A stretch of DNA of 64,000 bases from Eutypa lata (lineage: Eukaryota; Ascomycota; Sordariomycetes; Xylariales; Diatrypaceae). The stretch's first letter is position 1. Every line of letters starts with the position of its first letter. A program made the position numbers and the translations under genes. Under the pieces are notes generated by a model. It saw only the letters and a program-made list of their open reading frames with translations, searched no databases and had not been told where the DNA came from. Of the stretch, positions 20,465-32,973 are shown piece after piece. The stretch lies in the NCBI GenBank assembly GCA_022661535.1, contig JAKULF010000022.1, positions 62,001 through 126,000 of the forward strand. The letters run 5' to 3'.

Positions 20465-23400
20465 GTGCGACAAGAAGCGCTAATTAACAATTGGGTGAGA
20501 TTCCCACAGACTTATCCTATAGTCTGACCCTATCTACACATGATATGAAGGTAACTTTGTAGTGTGAAGCTGTAGAGACAATGTAACAAAAATCCTATTT
20601 TGTTAGAAATAACATTATCGGAGTGCTAGGGTAATTATCTCCATGGAGAACGAAAGTGAATACACATTGAGGCATCGTAAAAGGTGAGTCCTTAACTTTT
20701 GGTGAGTTAAGAGATTATGACTAAAGACGTTTATTTCTTATGCTGGTAAACGGGTAGGATCAGAGTCCGGTGTAAAGTGTACTTCCTAAAGAGATAAATA
20801 ACGGTGTTAATTAGTGAACTTGGTAAGCCCTCAATTCACACTGTTGAAACTGATGGACTAACTAGACCTTAAATTTAATCATTTATAACTACCAACTATT
20901 CAGGGACGAAAATACCTGAACAAGGGATAAGATGTGAGAATGATTCAGAAATAAGACCTCTAGGGAACACATCAACAAAACAGAGAGGTATCATATAAAG
21001 AATATAATTCCGAAATTGATATATCGAATTCAGGGTAGAAGAACGTCTAAAAAGCGAATGCAGACTAGTAATAGGTCTGATAGAATCCAGATACGCAAAT
21101 TATCCATGATTCAATCCGAGAGGATGCTGACTTAGATATTGTGATCGTCGTAATTATACATATTTTGAAGCCTAATAATTATTCAGCCCGGGTTCAAAAC
21201 TGTTTATCATGGGCAGTTCAGGAAACAAAGCAGTATCAGAGTAATCTGACGAATAATACAGGTATAGGTGAAATAATTTTTGAAGAAGCAGAGCTTTCAG
21301 ATATATATGTCAACACTGATTTGTTAGTGTCAACCACAGTAAAGAGTAGACAACCTAGATTCGAGTAGGAGATTTCGACAGAAACCGTAAAAGTTGATAG
21401 GATTGTAAAAGAAACTAAACGAAATTGAGTCGGCTCAGAATTCTGCATAAATCACAGTGCCACTTGAATGAGTAAACAATACAAGTGAAACAAAAGATGA
21501 TATATCCAGTGGAATAATAGAAATGAAATAAAAACCATGAAAAAAATACAAATGATTGAAAAAAATTTATGTAGCAAAAAGATGTGAATGAGAGGACAAC
21601 TAGAACAAGAGGAACTTTTATCCGCAATTGATAAAAATGAATCAAATTCTAGAAAAAAATCTGAAAAAACTAAAGATTCAAAACCAAAAAGTTGACATAA
21701 TATAGATTGAAAGAAAGCAGAAACAAAAATAAAAGACCTTCAAGAGAAAATAGTTATCGCTACATTAGAGAAAGATTTTAAGAAAGTGTACAAAATACAA
21801 TGAATGATAATTAACTGTTTCGAAGCTAAAGTATTAGCTATCAAAAGGGTAATAACAAATAAGGGTGGTAAAACTCCTGGAATCGACGGAATAGTATGAA
21901 ACAATCCAAAGGCATACTGAGAAGTAATAGAAAGATTAACAGAAGTTGTTAATAATCCTAATGACTATAAATCAGAACCAGTAAGGAGAGTATACATACC
22001 AAAACCGGGTTCCAAGGACAAAAGACCACTTGGTATCCCAACTGTATTTGACAGAACAGTACAAGCATTATATCATTTAGGAATTGAACCTGTGGTAGAA
22101 ACTCAATCGGACCCCAACTCATTTGGGTTCAGAAAAAATAGATCTACACACGATGCTATTACGGCCATAAGAAGCCTACTAGATAAGAATACGCACCCTC
22201 ATTGAATATTAGAAGCTGATATAAGTAAATGTTTTGATAAGATAGATCATGAATTTCTCATGAAACATACACCAATATGCCATAAAATAGTACTGGAACG
22301 ATGGTTAAAATCAGGTATAATGGAAGAATTGAATTACATAGCAGTTGAAGAGGGAACACCTCAAGGAGGTATAATGTCTCCAACACTAGGAAATATTGCA
22401 TTAAACGGACTAGAAGAAGAAATCAAAAAAGCGAATCCCTTGAAACGAGGAATAAGCCCAGGAGTTCATGTAATCAGATATGCAGATAACATAATTATCA
22501 CCAGTAAAAACGAAGAAATTGCCTATAAAAACAAGCAAATACTAGCTAAATTTCTAAGTATAAGAGGATTGTCTCTAAATGAAAAGAAAACAATGGTCAC
22601 CCACATAAAAGACGGGTTTGACTTTCTAGGTTTCAATATCAGAAGACTAAAATGAAATACAAGACTAAACCAAAATACTGATCAAGAAACCGTCTTAATT
22701 ATCAAACCATCAAGAAAAGGAATATTAAAGCTATTAAATTCTATTAGAAAAATCATAACTATGAACAAACCTTTGATTAAGATAATTGCTCAGGCGAATC
22801 CAATACTAAGAGGATGAGGTGAACATAAAAGAATATCTTATCATTCACAAAAAACATTTATAGACATCGACAACTGAATACAAACTAAAATGAGAAAATG
22901 GGCGTATTGAAACAAAGGTTCAATTAGGAAAACTATAAGTAAATACCTTATACCAACCGAAAACCGAAAATGAAACTGAGGAGTATCCAAAAACTTGAAG
23001 TTAATTAATTTAGCGGAAATATCTATTATTACGATAAGACCGTTAAAACTAGACAAAAATCCTTATGTAAAGGAAAATCTAGAATATTTTAATAAAAGAA
23101 AAGAAAAACTCATAGATGCTAAATTTAGAGCAACCATATACAGACTATACAAACAATTATGTCCCAATTGTGGAGAGTCGTTACATAATGGGGAGTTAGT
23201 GGAATTACATCACATCATTCCAGTTAAAGCCAAAGGAAAATATAGCATTGAAAACATTGTACCTTTACACCAGATTTGTCATCAACAAATAACTCATGGG
23301 GACCAAAGTCTGGAAAGATTCCGAATCAAACCGCCAAAAAACGGTAAAAGGAAAAATAAAGATTAGGAAACATGAAAGAGAACAAATACAAAAAATTAAA

Positions 23401-23551
23401 ATCTCAATCTATTGGCTGAGGAAAGAAGGAACGAGTCTCCAAAACGAGGGATAGAAATTCTTCCAAGTATGATTGCACGAGCCGTGTGCGATGAAAGTCG
23501 CACGCACGGTTCTAAGAGGGGGAAAATCCGAGAGGATCTACCTATCTCAAT
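20465..23551 (+). mobile_element. rnl intron 1, group II with reverse transcriptase
   Basis: It starts GTGCG and ends in AT. Domain V is visible at about 23479-23513 (GAGCCGTGTGCGATGAAAGT, then a paired GCACGCACGGTTC). Removal joins TTTTGCATAA to TGGGTCACC, as expected in the rRNA. Confidence 0.92.
21468..23366 (+). CDS. Group II intron reverse transcriptase/maturase with HNH endonuclease domain
   Basis: A 632-residue multifunctional protein for splicing and mobility of rnl intron 1. The start at the ATG at 21468 is chosen because the frame (many TGA as Trp) is open from there; later ATGs at 21531 and 21546 are alternatives. Landmarks: KTPGIDGI, VYIPKPGSKDKRPLGIPT and DRTVQALYHL (RT block 2), FGFRKNRSTHDAI (block 3), ADISKCFDKIDH (block 4), GTPQGGIMSPTLGNIALN (block 5/6), RYADNIIITS (block 7 active site), GFDFLGFNI (block 8), maturase region RGWGEHKRISY, and a C-terminal HNH finger with CPNCGE, ELHHIIPV and HQICHQQ. 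The active site reads YADN where YADD is usual, so reverse transcription may be impaired while the HNH motif is intact. Confidence 0.93.
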
Positions 23552-23685
23552 TGGGTCACCAAGTTAACATTAGATGCGAGCTATTTGCGTAGTTAAACCG
23601 ATGATCAAAAATGAATTAGTGTCTAAAGTTAGACCCGAAGCTAGGTGATCTTACTATAGTCAGGATTATAAAAGTCCGAACGGGT

Positions 23686-25196
23686 AGAAAAATAAGGATA
23701 AGCTCTTATAATTAGCCCATGTGGAAGTGAACCTTCTGCAACATATCTTCAAATTGCGGGGAACCCCTAAGAGCAATCTTAACTAACTTAATATAGAGAT
23801 ATAATTAAGGGCGCAGGTAATGACTCGCGGTATAGTAAAATCAAGATTGATTTACGTAAGTAGAATGGGAAATCCGCATCCAAGCTTCATAATTAATAAT
23901 GAAGAAGGTTCATCGACTATCAGGAGATAGGCCTTCTTTTTAGGTGTATATAATTCACTAAAAAGATTGCTTAAGATATAGTCAAGCCTCAATGGAAACA
24001 TTGCAGGATAATATAATTTATGTTATACTGGAATATTCCAGTAAAATTCTCTTTTTTTTAATAAAATTTGTATAGGTGGTAGTTAAATTTGAGGCTAAGT
24101 CGGCTTCAGCTAAAGACTTAATACGACAGGCGACTGCTCTTCGAAGGGTGAATTATTAAACGGCTGGGCTGACACCCCACGTCCTAATGTTAATAGGTTA
24201 AGGTACAGCTGTTGAAAACGTTTAAGGTACGTACTTAAGTTAGTTAAGTGCCGGTCCTAGTAGTGATACTAGTAAACCGTTAAGTGAGCTTTGTATATGT
24301 TTATTTAATTTCATAAAAGAAAGTATACATTGACCCACGTCTAGTATGAGATAGACAGGGTACCAATCGACTTTAATATGAAACGTTAAAAAAGAAAGTC
24401 AACAAATATGCAATTAAAAATTTAAAATTAAATGATACAATTATGATGGATTTATGTCCCGCGGTTAGGTATAGCGATGCAGATTCAGAGAAAGTACAAA
24501 TTTTAGCAGATAACCGTAAAAAAGTAGGTGTTTATCTTTGAATAAATAATGAAAACGGGAATAAGTATGTCGGAAGTTCTGTTAGCTTAAGCGTTAGAAT
24601 GTATACTTATTACAGTTTACGTTCTCTAGCTAAAAGTAATAGACCTATAGATAGAGCGCTTTTAAAATACGGGTTTTCTAAGTTTTCGTTATATATTCTA
24701 GAATACTGTACCTCTGAAAATGTTATTGAACGTGAGCAATATTACTTAGATAAAATACAACCTGAATATAATATTGTTGAAAAAGCAGGTCCTACAATAG
24801 GTTATAAACACACTGAAGATTCTTTAGCAAAAATGAGAAATTTTGTGTTAAGCGATGAAGTTCAAAAAAGAAAAGCTAGTTCAACAGCTAATGCTTCGGC
24901 TGCTAATAGAGTACCTATTATAGTTGAAAATATAAAAACTAAGGAAGTATCAGAATATATTAGTATGACAGAAGCAAGTAAAGTTCTAGGTGTTCATAAG
25001 AATGCAGTTGGTCAAGCAATTTCAAATAATAGGCTTATCAAGAAAACGTATCGTGTAACAAAAAAAGTAGGTGATTTAAATAATTAAAGAGAATAAAACA
25101 TGAAGCATATTATCTGTAAATGGATAGTTTATTGAAAACTATTTAGGGAGAAAAATCTCAGCTTTACCTTAATATTAAGGTAAAAGAGATAATCTG
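23686..25196 (+). mobile_element. rnl intron 2, composite group I with GIY-YIG gene
   Basis: Removal gives GAACGGGT+TATCGTAGCAAAG. A complete core lies near the 5' end (CAAATTGCGGGGAAC, ATCCGCATCCAAGC, GTTCATCGACTATC, TTAAGATATAGTC, about 23748-23970). A second module shared with intron 4 follows at 24107-24360, then the ORF and a 3' module AAATGGATAG...CTATTTAGGGAGAA. Confidence 0.82.
24443..25087 (+). CDS. GIY-YIG homing endonuclease in rnl intron 2
   Basis: A 214-residue frame from an ATG at 24443 (24446 is also possible). The nuclease domain shows GVYLW and NKYVGSS (GIY and YIG motifs), the catalytic Arg in LSVRMYTYY, and EREQYYLDKIQPEYNIVEKAG carrying the Glu. The middle linker IGYKHTED is followed by a NUMOD1-type tail (VPIIVENIKTKEVSEYISMT, then GVHKNAVGQAI). 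All key residues are present, so the gene may be functional. It is a sister of the GIY-YIG gene in intron 4. Confidence 0.93.
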
Positions 25197-25266
25197 TATC
25201 GTAGCAAAGATATCCGAAGAACTATGGTAAGTATAGTGAAAGACAAAACTGACCTAGATAGCTGGT

Positions 25267-26084
25267 AGAATTACACTTAGCAGTAAGCCAGTGAGTAGAG
25301 GCGAACCCTCTGCTGAAAACCATCAAATTGCGGGAAAGCCCTAAGAGCTTTTACAACCAAACAAAAAAGGTGACTTGTTTTGTGGCACAGGTAATGACTC
25401 GTGGTATGGTAAAATCGTAAAAGATAAATAAGAATTTAATGGGTAATCCGCAGCCAAGCACTTAGATATACATATTGTTCAGAGTCCGTGTATTAGATAA
25501 CCTTTTCGTTAACTATTTCAATTGGCGGCAAATTTGTCAATTTATGTCCGCTAAGTGTGCAGTTCATCGACTAGATGTTGGTTGGCGCAAGCTTAAGATA
25601 TAGTCAAGCCTCATTCGAAAGAATGCAGAATAATTAGTATTTTTATTGATTTATATTGTTAGGAACGTTGTCTAATTTCTATTTTCTTTTTATTAGCGAT
25701 AACATACAACTATATTTATAAATCAAGATATCTATACCACCTTTGTGAAAAGTGGAAATAAAGCTATAAACTTTATGATAATAAGTAGAAAAATAAGACA
25801 ATTAAGGTGTTCTTTGATTTTAATAAATTAGATTTAAACCAATTCACCTTAGTTGTCTTGAAACGCGAGGGATAATTTCAATAAAAAACTTATAAAAAGT
25901 TTCATTGAAGCAAAATTAATTCTTGCACAGTAAATAAGAAATAGAATTAAAGGTAAATATATAATTACTTCGTAGTACCAATAAACTTATAAAATCAAAA
26001 TACTAATTATTTGTCAAATGGATAGCTTATAGCTATTTAGGGAGAAGACCTCAACTTTGTCTTAGGACTAAAGAGGTGTATTTG
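25267..26084 (+). mobile_element. rnl intron 3, ORF-less mosaic group I
   Basis: Removal gives GATAGCTGGT+TTTCTGCG. Core: CAAATTGCGGGAAAGCC, AATCCGCAGCCAAGC, GTTCATCGACTAGATG, AAGATATAGTC (about 25323-25610). The rest includes a stretch resembling the 3' end of intron 8 (GAAAAGTGGAAATAA, about 25747) and the AAATGGATAG...AGGGAGAA module; no ORF. Confidence 0.8.
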
Positions 26085-26303
26085 TTTCTGCGAAACCTAT
26101 AATAGTAGGCAATTTAAGTAACATCTTCGCAGGTACAGAACTTAATCTCAGGCAAGATGTCTTAAATTTTATAATAAGTTATTATTATAAAATCGACATT
26201 TTACTTTGTACATATCGGGGGGTCGTAGAGACTTTATCGGTGAGTATGTAGACTCGGAATGGCAAAGATGAATCTTGAATTATCAGACATAGAATGATAA
26301 GGT

Positions 26304-28158
26304 TGTATGTACAGCCTTTTTGTGGAAGTGAACCTTCTGCTATAAACCATCAAATTGCGGGAACACCCTAAAGCAATCACAACCAAGTAGGAGTAGTAAT
26401 ACATCCTATGGCTCAGGTAATGACTCGAGGTATGGTAAAATCGTGATTGATTAGTATTTACTAATGGGTTATCCGCAGCCAAGCTCCAAGTATTCTAAGG
26501 AATAATGGTGTGCAGTTCATCGACTAGATGTTGGTTGGCGTCAGTTAATATTTAACTCGATGCTTAAGATATAGTCAGGCCTCATCCGAGAGGATGCAAC
26601 GGCAATAAAGTAATTTTATCTAAAAAATTTTTTTTCTTTCGTATCTTGGAAGGATCGCATAGCACAACTTATAAAATTTATAATAACTAAGCCGACACAT
26701 ATAAAAGACTTAATACGACAGGCGACTATCCTTCGAAGGGTAACTGACTTATTTAGGCTGACACCCTGCATAAGTAGTGTTAATAGATTAAGGTACTGTA
26801 AGTGTAGATGTTTATCAGCTTGCCAAGGGAGGTCCTTGGCCGGACCTAGTGGAGACACTAGTAATTCGAGAAGTGAGCTTGGTAAAGGAATTTTCTATAC
26901 CATGACCCACGCAAGGTAAACCTTTGTAACCTGACTCTGAAACAAACGAGTATTGTACCTTTCACAAGAGGGTAGAGACGTCAGTGTTCCATACGTTACT
27001 CATAAAGGTAACAGTAACGGTTAGGAGCTGAGGTTGAGATTTGGAGAGTGATAAAAGGCCATTCTTCAAGTCAAAGTACGAATTTCAGAATAAACAAAGA
27101 TGATTAGAATGCGAGGATTTTGGTTATAAAAGGAGACCTGCACTAAGCTGTCGGCATTTTTAAAACATCATAAAAAAAAAGTCTCAAAAAATAACAACTT
27201 AAAAAATATTTCTTATAGCTCTAGCAATGGAGCTGTAACTCCGGTAAAATACTATGTAAATGCATTATTAAGTAAAAATTTTATTTTTACTGATAATAGG
27301 AACAAATCAGGTATTTATCGTTGAGTGAATAAATTAAATAATAATACTTATGTGGGAAGTGGTTTAGATTTAAAAAAAAGAGTAGGGGATTACTTTAATA
27401 AAAGTGAGTTAATAAGAAACCCTAGACCTATTCATGCTGCTTTACTAAAGTATGGGTACGAAAATTTCAACTTTGAAATTTTAGAATATTGCAGAGCAGA
27501 TGAGCTAGTCATTAGAGAACAGTATTATTTGGATTTATTGTGTCCTGAGTATAATATCTTGAAAAATGCTTATTCTTTATTAGGGTTTAAACATAGTCCA
27601 GAGGATATAGCTAAATTCAAATTGAAAAAGATTTCAGCAGAGCATAAAGAGATATTATCCTTAGTTCATTCAGGTAAAGAAGTTAGTCAAGAAACTAGAG
27701 ATAGATTATCTCTTGCTACAACCAACTATAAAAAAAATAATCCTCTTACATCCGAAGCTTTATCTAATATAAAAGCTAAAACTACAGAACGTGAAGGAAT
27801 ACCTGTTTCATTGTTAAATACTCAAACTAATGAAGTAATAAATTTTTCTACTTTAACTCAAGCTGGTGAGTATTTAGGAGTAAAAAGACAAGCTATACGA
27901 AACGCAATAAAGAGAGGAAGTCTTATTAAAGGACTTTATCGTGTTTCAGAAAAATAAGTAGGGCAGTATGTACACATATGTACTTTATATTTAGATAAAA
28001 TTACTTTAGCTTCAAATAAAAAAAAAAAGAACAGATGAAGCCAGGGATATAAACACTTTTAATGTTTAATATAGCCTGTTGTCTAAATGGATGGTTCAAA
28101 TATTTGAACTGTTTAGGGAGAAGATTTTTGCTTAATTAGTACAGAAGCAAGATCTCTG
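26304..28158 (+). mobile_element. rnl intron 4, composite group I with GIY-YIG gene
   Basis: Removal restores AAGGTTGTATGTCAAAAGGG. It has the same three modules as intron 2: core at 26344-26600, the GACTTAATACGACAGGCGAC module at 26708, then the ORF, then AAATGGATGG...TTTAGGGAGAA at about 28085. Confidence 0.82.
27178..27957 (+). CDS. GIY-YIG homing endonuclease in rnl intron 4 (start unresolved)
   Basis: The frame is open from about 27178, but no ATG occurs before the first motif; a non-ATG start or a start lost upstream must be assumed. The domain has GIYRW and NTYVGSG, the catalytic Arg in LKKRVGDYF, and REQYYLDLLCPEYNIL with the catalytic Glu. A longer linker than its sister contains a NUMOD3-like LLGFKHSPEDIAKFK, a repeated helix (SEALSNIKAK) and a C-terminal NUMOD1-like unit (VSLLNTQTNEVINFSTLTQA, then KRQAIRNAI). 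It ends at the TAA at 27955. Confidence 0.88.
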
Positions 28159-29651
28159 TGTATGTCAAAAGGGAAACAGCCCAGAACAAGAGTTAAGGTT
28201 CCGAAATTATTGTTAAGTGAAATTAAGAAAGTTTTTATTTAAGTCGACAAGGAGATGGGCTTAGAAGCAGCCATAATTCAAAGATCTCGTAACAGAGCGC
28301 TTGTTAATTTTTAAAAGCGTCGAAAATTTAACGGATCTAAATAATATACCGAAACCTTGTCCATAATTGATTATAATAAATTTATTATTGTCATTTACTG
28401 GGGTAGCAGAACATTGAGTAAACCTGCAGCATTATTATTATTTTTTTAATAGATGCGATGGTGCAAAAGTAAAAGTTTTTTACTTTACCTACAGTATACT
28501 CAAGAGATAATGGTGACATGAGTAACAAAAAAGAAGTTCGATCAGTTTCTGGATCCGATCAGTTTTTGATAGGATTGGTTTCTGATCGAGCGCTCGCCTA
28601 AAGCTTATGGTTGTTTAAAGTAACGGCCTCTAAGTTTACAATCCCAAAGGTTGAAACGATGAGAAAATCTTATTACTTAAATGACAACATTTTTAAAGTG
28701 AAAAGTGTGCTGGAAAAAATAAGTAATATATCAGTATTTACAATAAACTAAAAAGATGAGTTAATATTGATGAAAAATAACCGTACCTAAAAACTGTGAC
28801 AAGTAAGCTAGTGTAGAATACGAAGGCGTAAATGAGCTAACAATCATAAAAATAAGGGTAGGCTCCTAAAATTGTGATAAAGAACCAAATTCCGGGGAAC
28901 ACCTAAAGCTCCTGATACCAAACTATACTCTAAAGGGTATAAGTGGATGAAGTAATTACTCATGTACGGTAATAAGTCAGGTAGATTCTAGTAATAGAAA
29001 TGGTATATCGCGGATCTAAATCAATAATAACTAAAAGTATAAAATAAAATGTTAAAGTAATACTCCATTTTATCCATAAATATTATTGTAAAAGAGCAAC
29101 GAGTAGACGGTTCTTCAATTCTAAATAGCTAGAAAAACTAGATTTATTTTGTAATTGTAAGGTGTACTCTAGCCCCCAAGGAAACTTGGAATTTTAACAT
29201 GAGAATTAAAAGTAATAGTAATAAAAATAATAATAATAATATTGTAATAGCAGTAGTTTGCATTTAAGGTAATAATTAGCTTATCCCTTTCTAAACACTA
29301 CCACTTTATCCTAGCAAAGGTTATTAGATTAGCGGTCTGTCAAGTCAGAAGGTTAAGGTTTATGGGCTAGCACCCCCTATCTCTATAACTCTAGTTGATA
29401 TTTCTTTGTGTAAGATAAAGTATGGGAGTCTCAAAGTTTAACTCAACTTTAAAGGATACGATGTTAGAAGATTAATTGGTATTGGACGGGGCCCAAATGA
29501 CGAGGATTTGGTAACTCGCGGATGGTGGATGGTGTAAGCCACCACGCAGAAAATTTGTCTTGGCATTAAGAGGTACTATGGTAGTATGTCCGCTTTCATC
29601 CTAAACATTTCGATAATTTTTAGTACGTAGGGGTTTAAATCCCATCATTTA

Positions 29652-29789
29652 ATGACTAGATCTGAAAGGATTCAAAGAGCTAGCGCTAAATTAGAATTAC
29701 CATATAATTTACCACACTGGTGGACAGTAGGTATCATTAAGAATCTAATTAAATTACCCTTTATCGTGACTCCCACTTTAGTGACTTAA
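29652..29789 (+). CDS. Small unrecognised ORF in rnl intron 5 (45 aa)
   Basis: The ATG at 29652 opens a short frame with a distinctive aromatic stretch (LELPYNLPHWWTVGIIKNL), ending TAA. It lies between the intron core and the HE frame. The composition looks protein-like rather than random, but no family is recognised; it may be a relic exon or an HE leader. Confidence 0.25.
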   Translation: MTRSERIQRASAKLELPYNLPHWWTVGIIKNLIKLPFIVTPTLVT

Positions 29790-29852
29790 TATAAAATAAA
29801 TAAAACAGCTTCAAATTATAACAACATAATAAATAATAAATGATTAAATAAT

Positions 29853-30566
29853 CAAATTTTAAATCCTCACTTTGTAACAGGATTTATAGACGCAGAGGGA
29901 TGTTTTCATATCTCTTTAACTAACAACTTAAACTTAAAACTAAGATTAAGTGTAAGAGCATTTTTCCAAATTGCGTTACATAAAAAAGATCTAGGTCTTT
30001 TAGAAAAATTAAGAGAATTCTTCGGTGTAGGTAAAATCATCGTGCGTAGCGACGGTGCTGTTTATTACCAAGTTTCGTCTTTAGAAGATTTATTAATAAT
30101 AATTAAACATCTAGATAAATATCCTTTAATTACTCATAAATGAGCAGATTTTGAATTATTTAAATTAGTAGTTAACATGATGTTAAATAAAGAACATTTA
30201 ACTGAAGGAGTTAAAATAGTTTTTAAAGTTACCCAGGACTTAAGAAATAAGGAAGTATTAGCAATGTTTGAGAGTATTTTTTCCTGCGGTAAAGTATATA
30301 AACAATCTCCTAGTGCAAAAGTATATGATTTTTTGATTACAGGTCTTTCAGATATATTAAAACACGTAATACCTTTTTTCTTATCTCATCCTCTAGAAGG
30401 AGCTAAACATAATGAATTCTTAGATTTTATAAAAGTCGCAGAATTAATGAAAGCTAAAGCTCATCTCAACGAAGATGGTTTAGAACAAATTAGGTTAATT
30501 AAGTCTGGTATGAATAGAGGTAGAGAACTACCACCGGTAATAGAACCAGTGTTGGACGAGGAGTAG
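29853..30566 (+). CDS. LAGLIDADG endonuclease in rnl intron 5, second motif deleted
   Basis: The frame has no clear ATG start and ends at the TAG at 30564. Motif one is FVTGFIDAEGCF (about 29870), followed by the standard first half (IALHKKDLGLLEKLREFFGV, then IKHLDKYPLITHKWADFELF). After KEHLTEG the sequence jumps straight to the middle of a second-domain fold (EVLAMFESIFSCGKVY, then DILKHVIPFFLSHPL) without the second LAGLIDADG motif. An internal in-frame deletion has therefore removed one half-site catalytic helix. Cleavage is unlikely, but the RNA-binding parts could persist. Confidence 0.82.
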
Positions 30567-31022
30567 GTTTTCATTATTATAAACATCAATATTACTATTA
30601 TTGCTTAAATCACATTAAAAATTATTGATTTATTTACAAAAGAGTAAGTATATATTGTAAATATTCAATTGGTAACCACATTAGCCTAATCCTATTTAAA
30701 GAAGAAACGTTTCTTCTATAATACAAGGTTAGTTTAACAAATTAGGATGAAATTTGTGGGCGAAAGGAACTCGGCAAACTAACTACCGTAACTTAGGGAT
30801 AAGGAGGGCTCATTTGTCCCGTTTAATCTCGGGTAAGAAGGAAGAAGCATGAAATAGTGTTGTACGACTGTTTAATTAAAACAAAGCACTTTGCATAAAG
30901 ACTTAAAGTCTAAGTATAGAGTGTGATTTCTGCCCGGTGCCGGCTGGCTAACGAAAATAACTAACCTTAAAAGGTTTGGTACTGTAGGAACCCCCGGTTA
31001 ATGGCGGCCTTAACGTGAGGGT

Positions 31023-32644
31023 TGGCTTTATAATAGGCCCTCGTAAAATTTAGCTATTTGCTGGAACAATATCTAAAGTGTACATTAACAAGTTTGGGAT
31101 AGCGAATTAAGGAAGTAAGAGTTTATCTTTTTTTTCTTACATGTTAATAAGATCGACTTTAACATGTTTCGAGGATTTATGTGGTACCTTCTTTTTTATC
31201 TAGTTTTGAGATATTTCTGTAGGAGCTTAGCTTACTCTAATATTCAGTTACCGAATATAGGTATACTGTGTTTTTTAGTCGCAAGCTCATTATTATTTTA
31301 CATATGATTCCTTCTATAGGCAAAGATAGAGTTGTTAGCCAAAGTAAAATGAATTATTATTTTACTACTTTACCTCTGCATAGTTAAGGGTCTTAGTGAT
31401 TAGTTTCCCTTACCATGTCGCAAAATATAAAGTTGCGTCGTTGGTAAAAAAATTAATAAAGGGAACTAGCCCATACTTCGTGAGCGAAGGATAATAATAA
31501 TACATTTTAATAGTGGATAGGATTCAATATGAATAGTTAATTATGGTGAACACCATGATTATAGCTTGTATGTGTGTACCTGCTGTTATTATAATTTAAT
31601 AATATAGAAAGTTTTATTTTATTTAAAGAAAAAAATGATATTCTCTTTACTAACACCTTTTAAAGCTCGGTTATCCTGTCGCTTTTTCCATAGCCAACTT
31701 GTACTCCGCTCTAATGTACACAAGAATTTAAATATCAATCAGCAGGAAAGATTAAATAAGTTAGTTCAAGATGAGAACTACAAATTTTGATTAGGAGGTT
31801 TCATAGAAGGGGAAGGATCTTTAGTTATTTCAGTAGTAAAAAATGATAAACTTAAATTTAAGCTCGCTTTGCAGCCTGAATTTAATGTTGTTCAACATGA
31901 AAATGGAATATTACTGCTTTATGCTTTTCAAACTCTTTTTGAAGATAAGGGTTCAGTACATCAAAAGTCTGGGTCAGATAAAGTATGAGTATATTCTATT
32001 AAAGGTACTGAAAATTTAATGAAGTATGTTTTACCTTTTTTCAATGAATACGTAGCTCTTTATTCTAGTAAATATAGAACAGATATATTACAAACTTTTA
32101 CTCTAGTTTTAACTAGATTAGCTGAAAGTAGAGAGAAACCTATATCAAAGGAAGAGATGGTTGAATTAATTAAATTAGTTTATGGATTTAATCCAGATGG
32201 TAAAGGTAAACAAAGGAAGAGAACTTTGCAAGAAATTCTTGATATTGTAAACTCAGCCATTTCAGAGTAACTAACCTAAACTTTTTTTTTTTAAGAGGCA
32301 CGCTTCCTCAATTGTTGGGCTAATTTTCATAAGATTTTTAACTATAAGTTAGTTTCTTTATAAATAGCTCTGGCTTATTTTTTATCCTCAGAGGCCATAC
32401 GCTAAACGATCTATCTATTTTGTTAATCCCACTGATGTTATTAATTCAGTCGAGGAATTCTTACATTAATCGTGAGAGCAAATAGAAATTAACTTTTCAT
32501 CTGTTTAAGTGAATGATACATCCTTAAATTAAAGTTAATTTACTTAAAAAAGAGGCCTTAAGTTATAGATTGATGATATGGTCCTTTACTCTTGGACTGA
32601 CACAAGTGATTAAATCCGATGTGTTTTAGTTTATAGGAGTAAAG
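31023..32644 (+). mobile_element. rnl intron 6, group I (IA-like) with LAGLIDADG gene
   Basis: Removal gives TAACGTGAGGGT+CCTAAGGTAGCGG, the classical highly conserved rRNA site. Core parts are GCCCTCGTAAAATTTAGC (31038), AATCAGCAGGAAAG (31737) and CCTCAGAGGCCATACG (32387). Confidence 0.85.
31635..32270 (+). CDS. Single-motif LAGLIDADG endonuclease in rnl intron 6
   Basis: A 211-residue frame from the ATG at 31635 to the TAA at 32268. One motif is present (FWLGGFIEGEGSLVISV, about 31787), so the enzyme would act as a dimer. The downstream fold is complete (LQPEFNVVQHENGILLLYAF, a KYVLPFFNEYV block and a basic C-terminus KGKQRKRTLQEIL). The ORF spans the core element at 31737, so coding and structural roles overlap. 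The gene appears intact. Its site at the CCTAAGGTAGC target is the one used by omega-type introns, although the protein is of a different subtype from the two-motif omega enzyme. Confidence 0.9.
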
Positions 32645-32973
32645 CCTAAGGTAGCGGAATACCTTGACTGTTAAATGCAGTCTTTGCATGAATGATGTAA
32701 CGATACAACAGCTGTCTCTATGATTGACTCAGTGAAATTGGCATAACTGTGCAGATACAGTTTACCTCTAGTTAGACGAGAAGACCCTATGCAGCTTTAC
32801 TGTTACTAATTATTAGGTACGGTTGGGGACAAATTTTAGTAAATAAGGTAATTGATAAGATACAAATGTAATACCTTTATTTGGGGATCGTATTGTATGG
32901 GTTAATTAACCCATCTTCTTCTTGTTATAGAGAAGAAAGTAACCTTAGAAAGGAAAAATTGCTAGGAGACAGT

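Larger units (their letters stand above)
28848..30760 (+). mobile_element. rnl intron 5, group I with LAGLIDADG gene (3' end approximate)
   Basis: The exon before ends GAGCTAACAATCAT and the exon after begins near AAAGGAACTCGGC. The core signature at 28890-29125 (AATTCCGGGGAACACCTAAAG, TATCGCGGATCTAAATC, GTAAAAGAGCAACGAG) matches cox3 intron 2. The stretch 29230-29640 has no gene I can name. Confidence 0.75.

Noticed and set aside
21141..21645. Short open frames on both strands upstream of the reverse transcriptase
   Set aside because: They lie in the structured 5' part of the group II intron and have no recognisable protein features.
26234..26858. Minus-strand frames inside rnl exon 4 and intron 4
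   Set aside because: They overlap conserved rRNA and intron-core sequence and have no coding signature.
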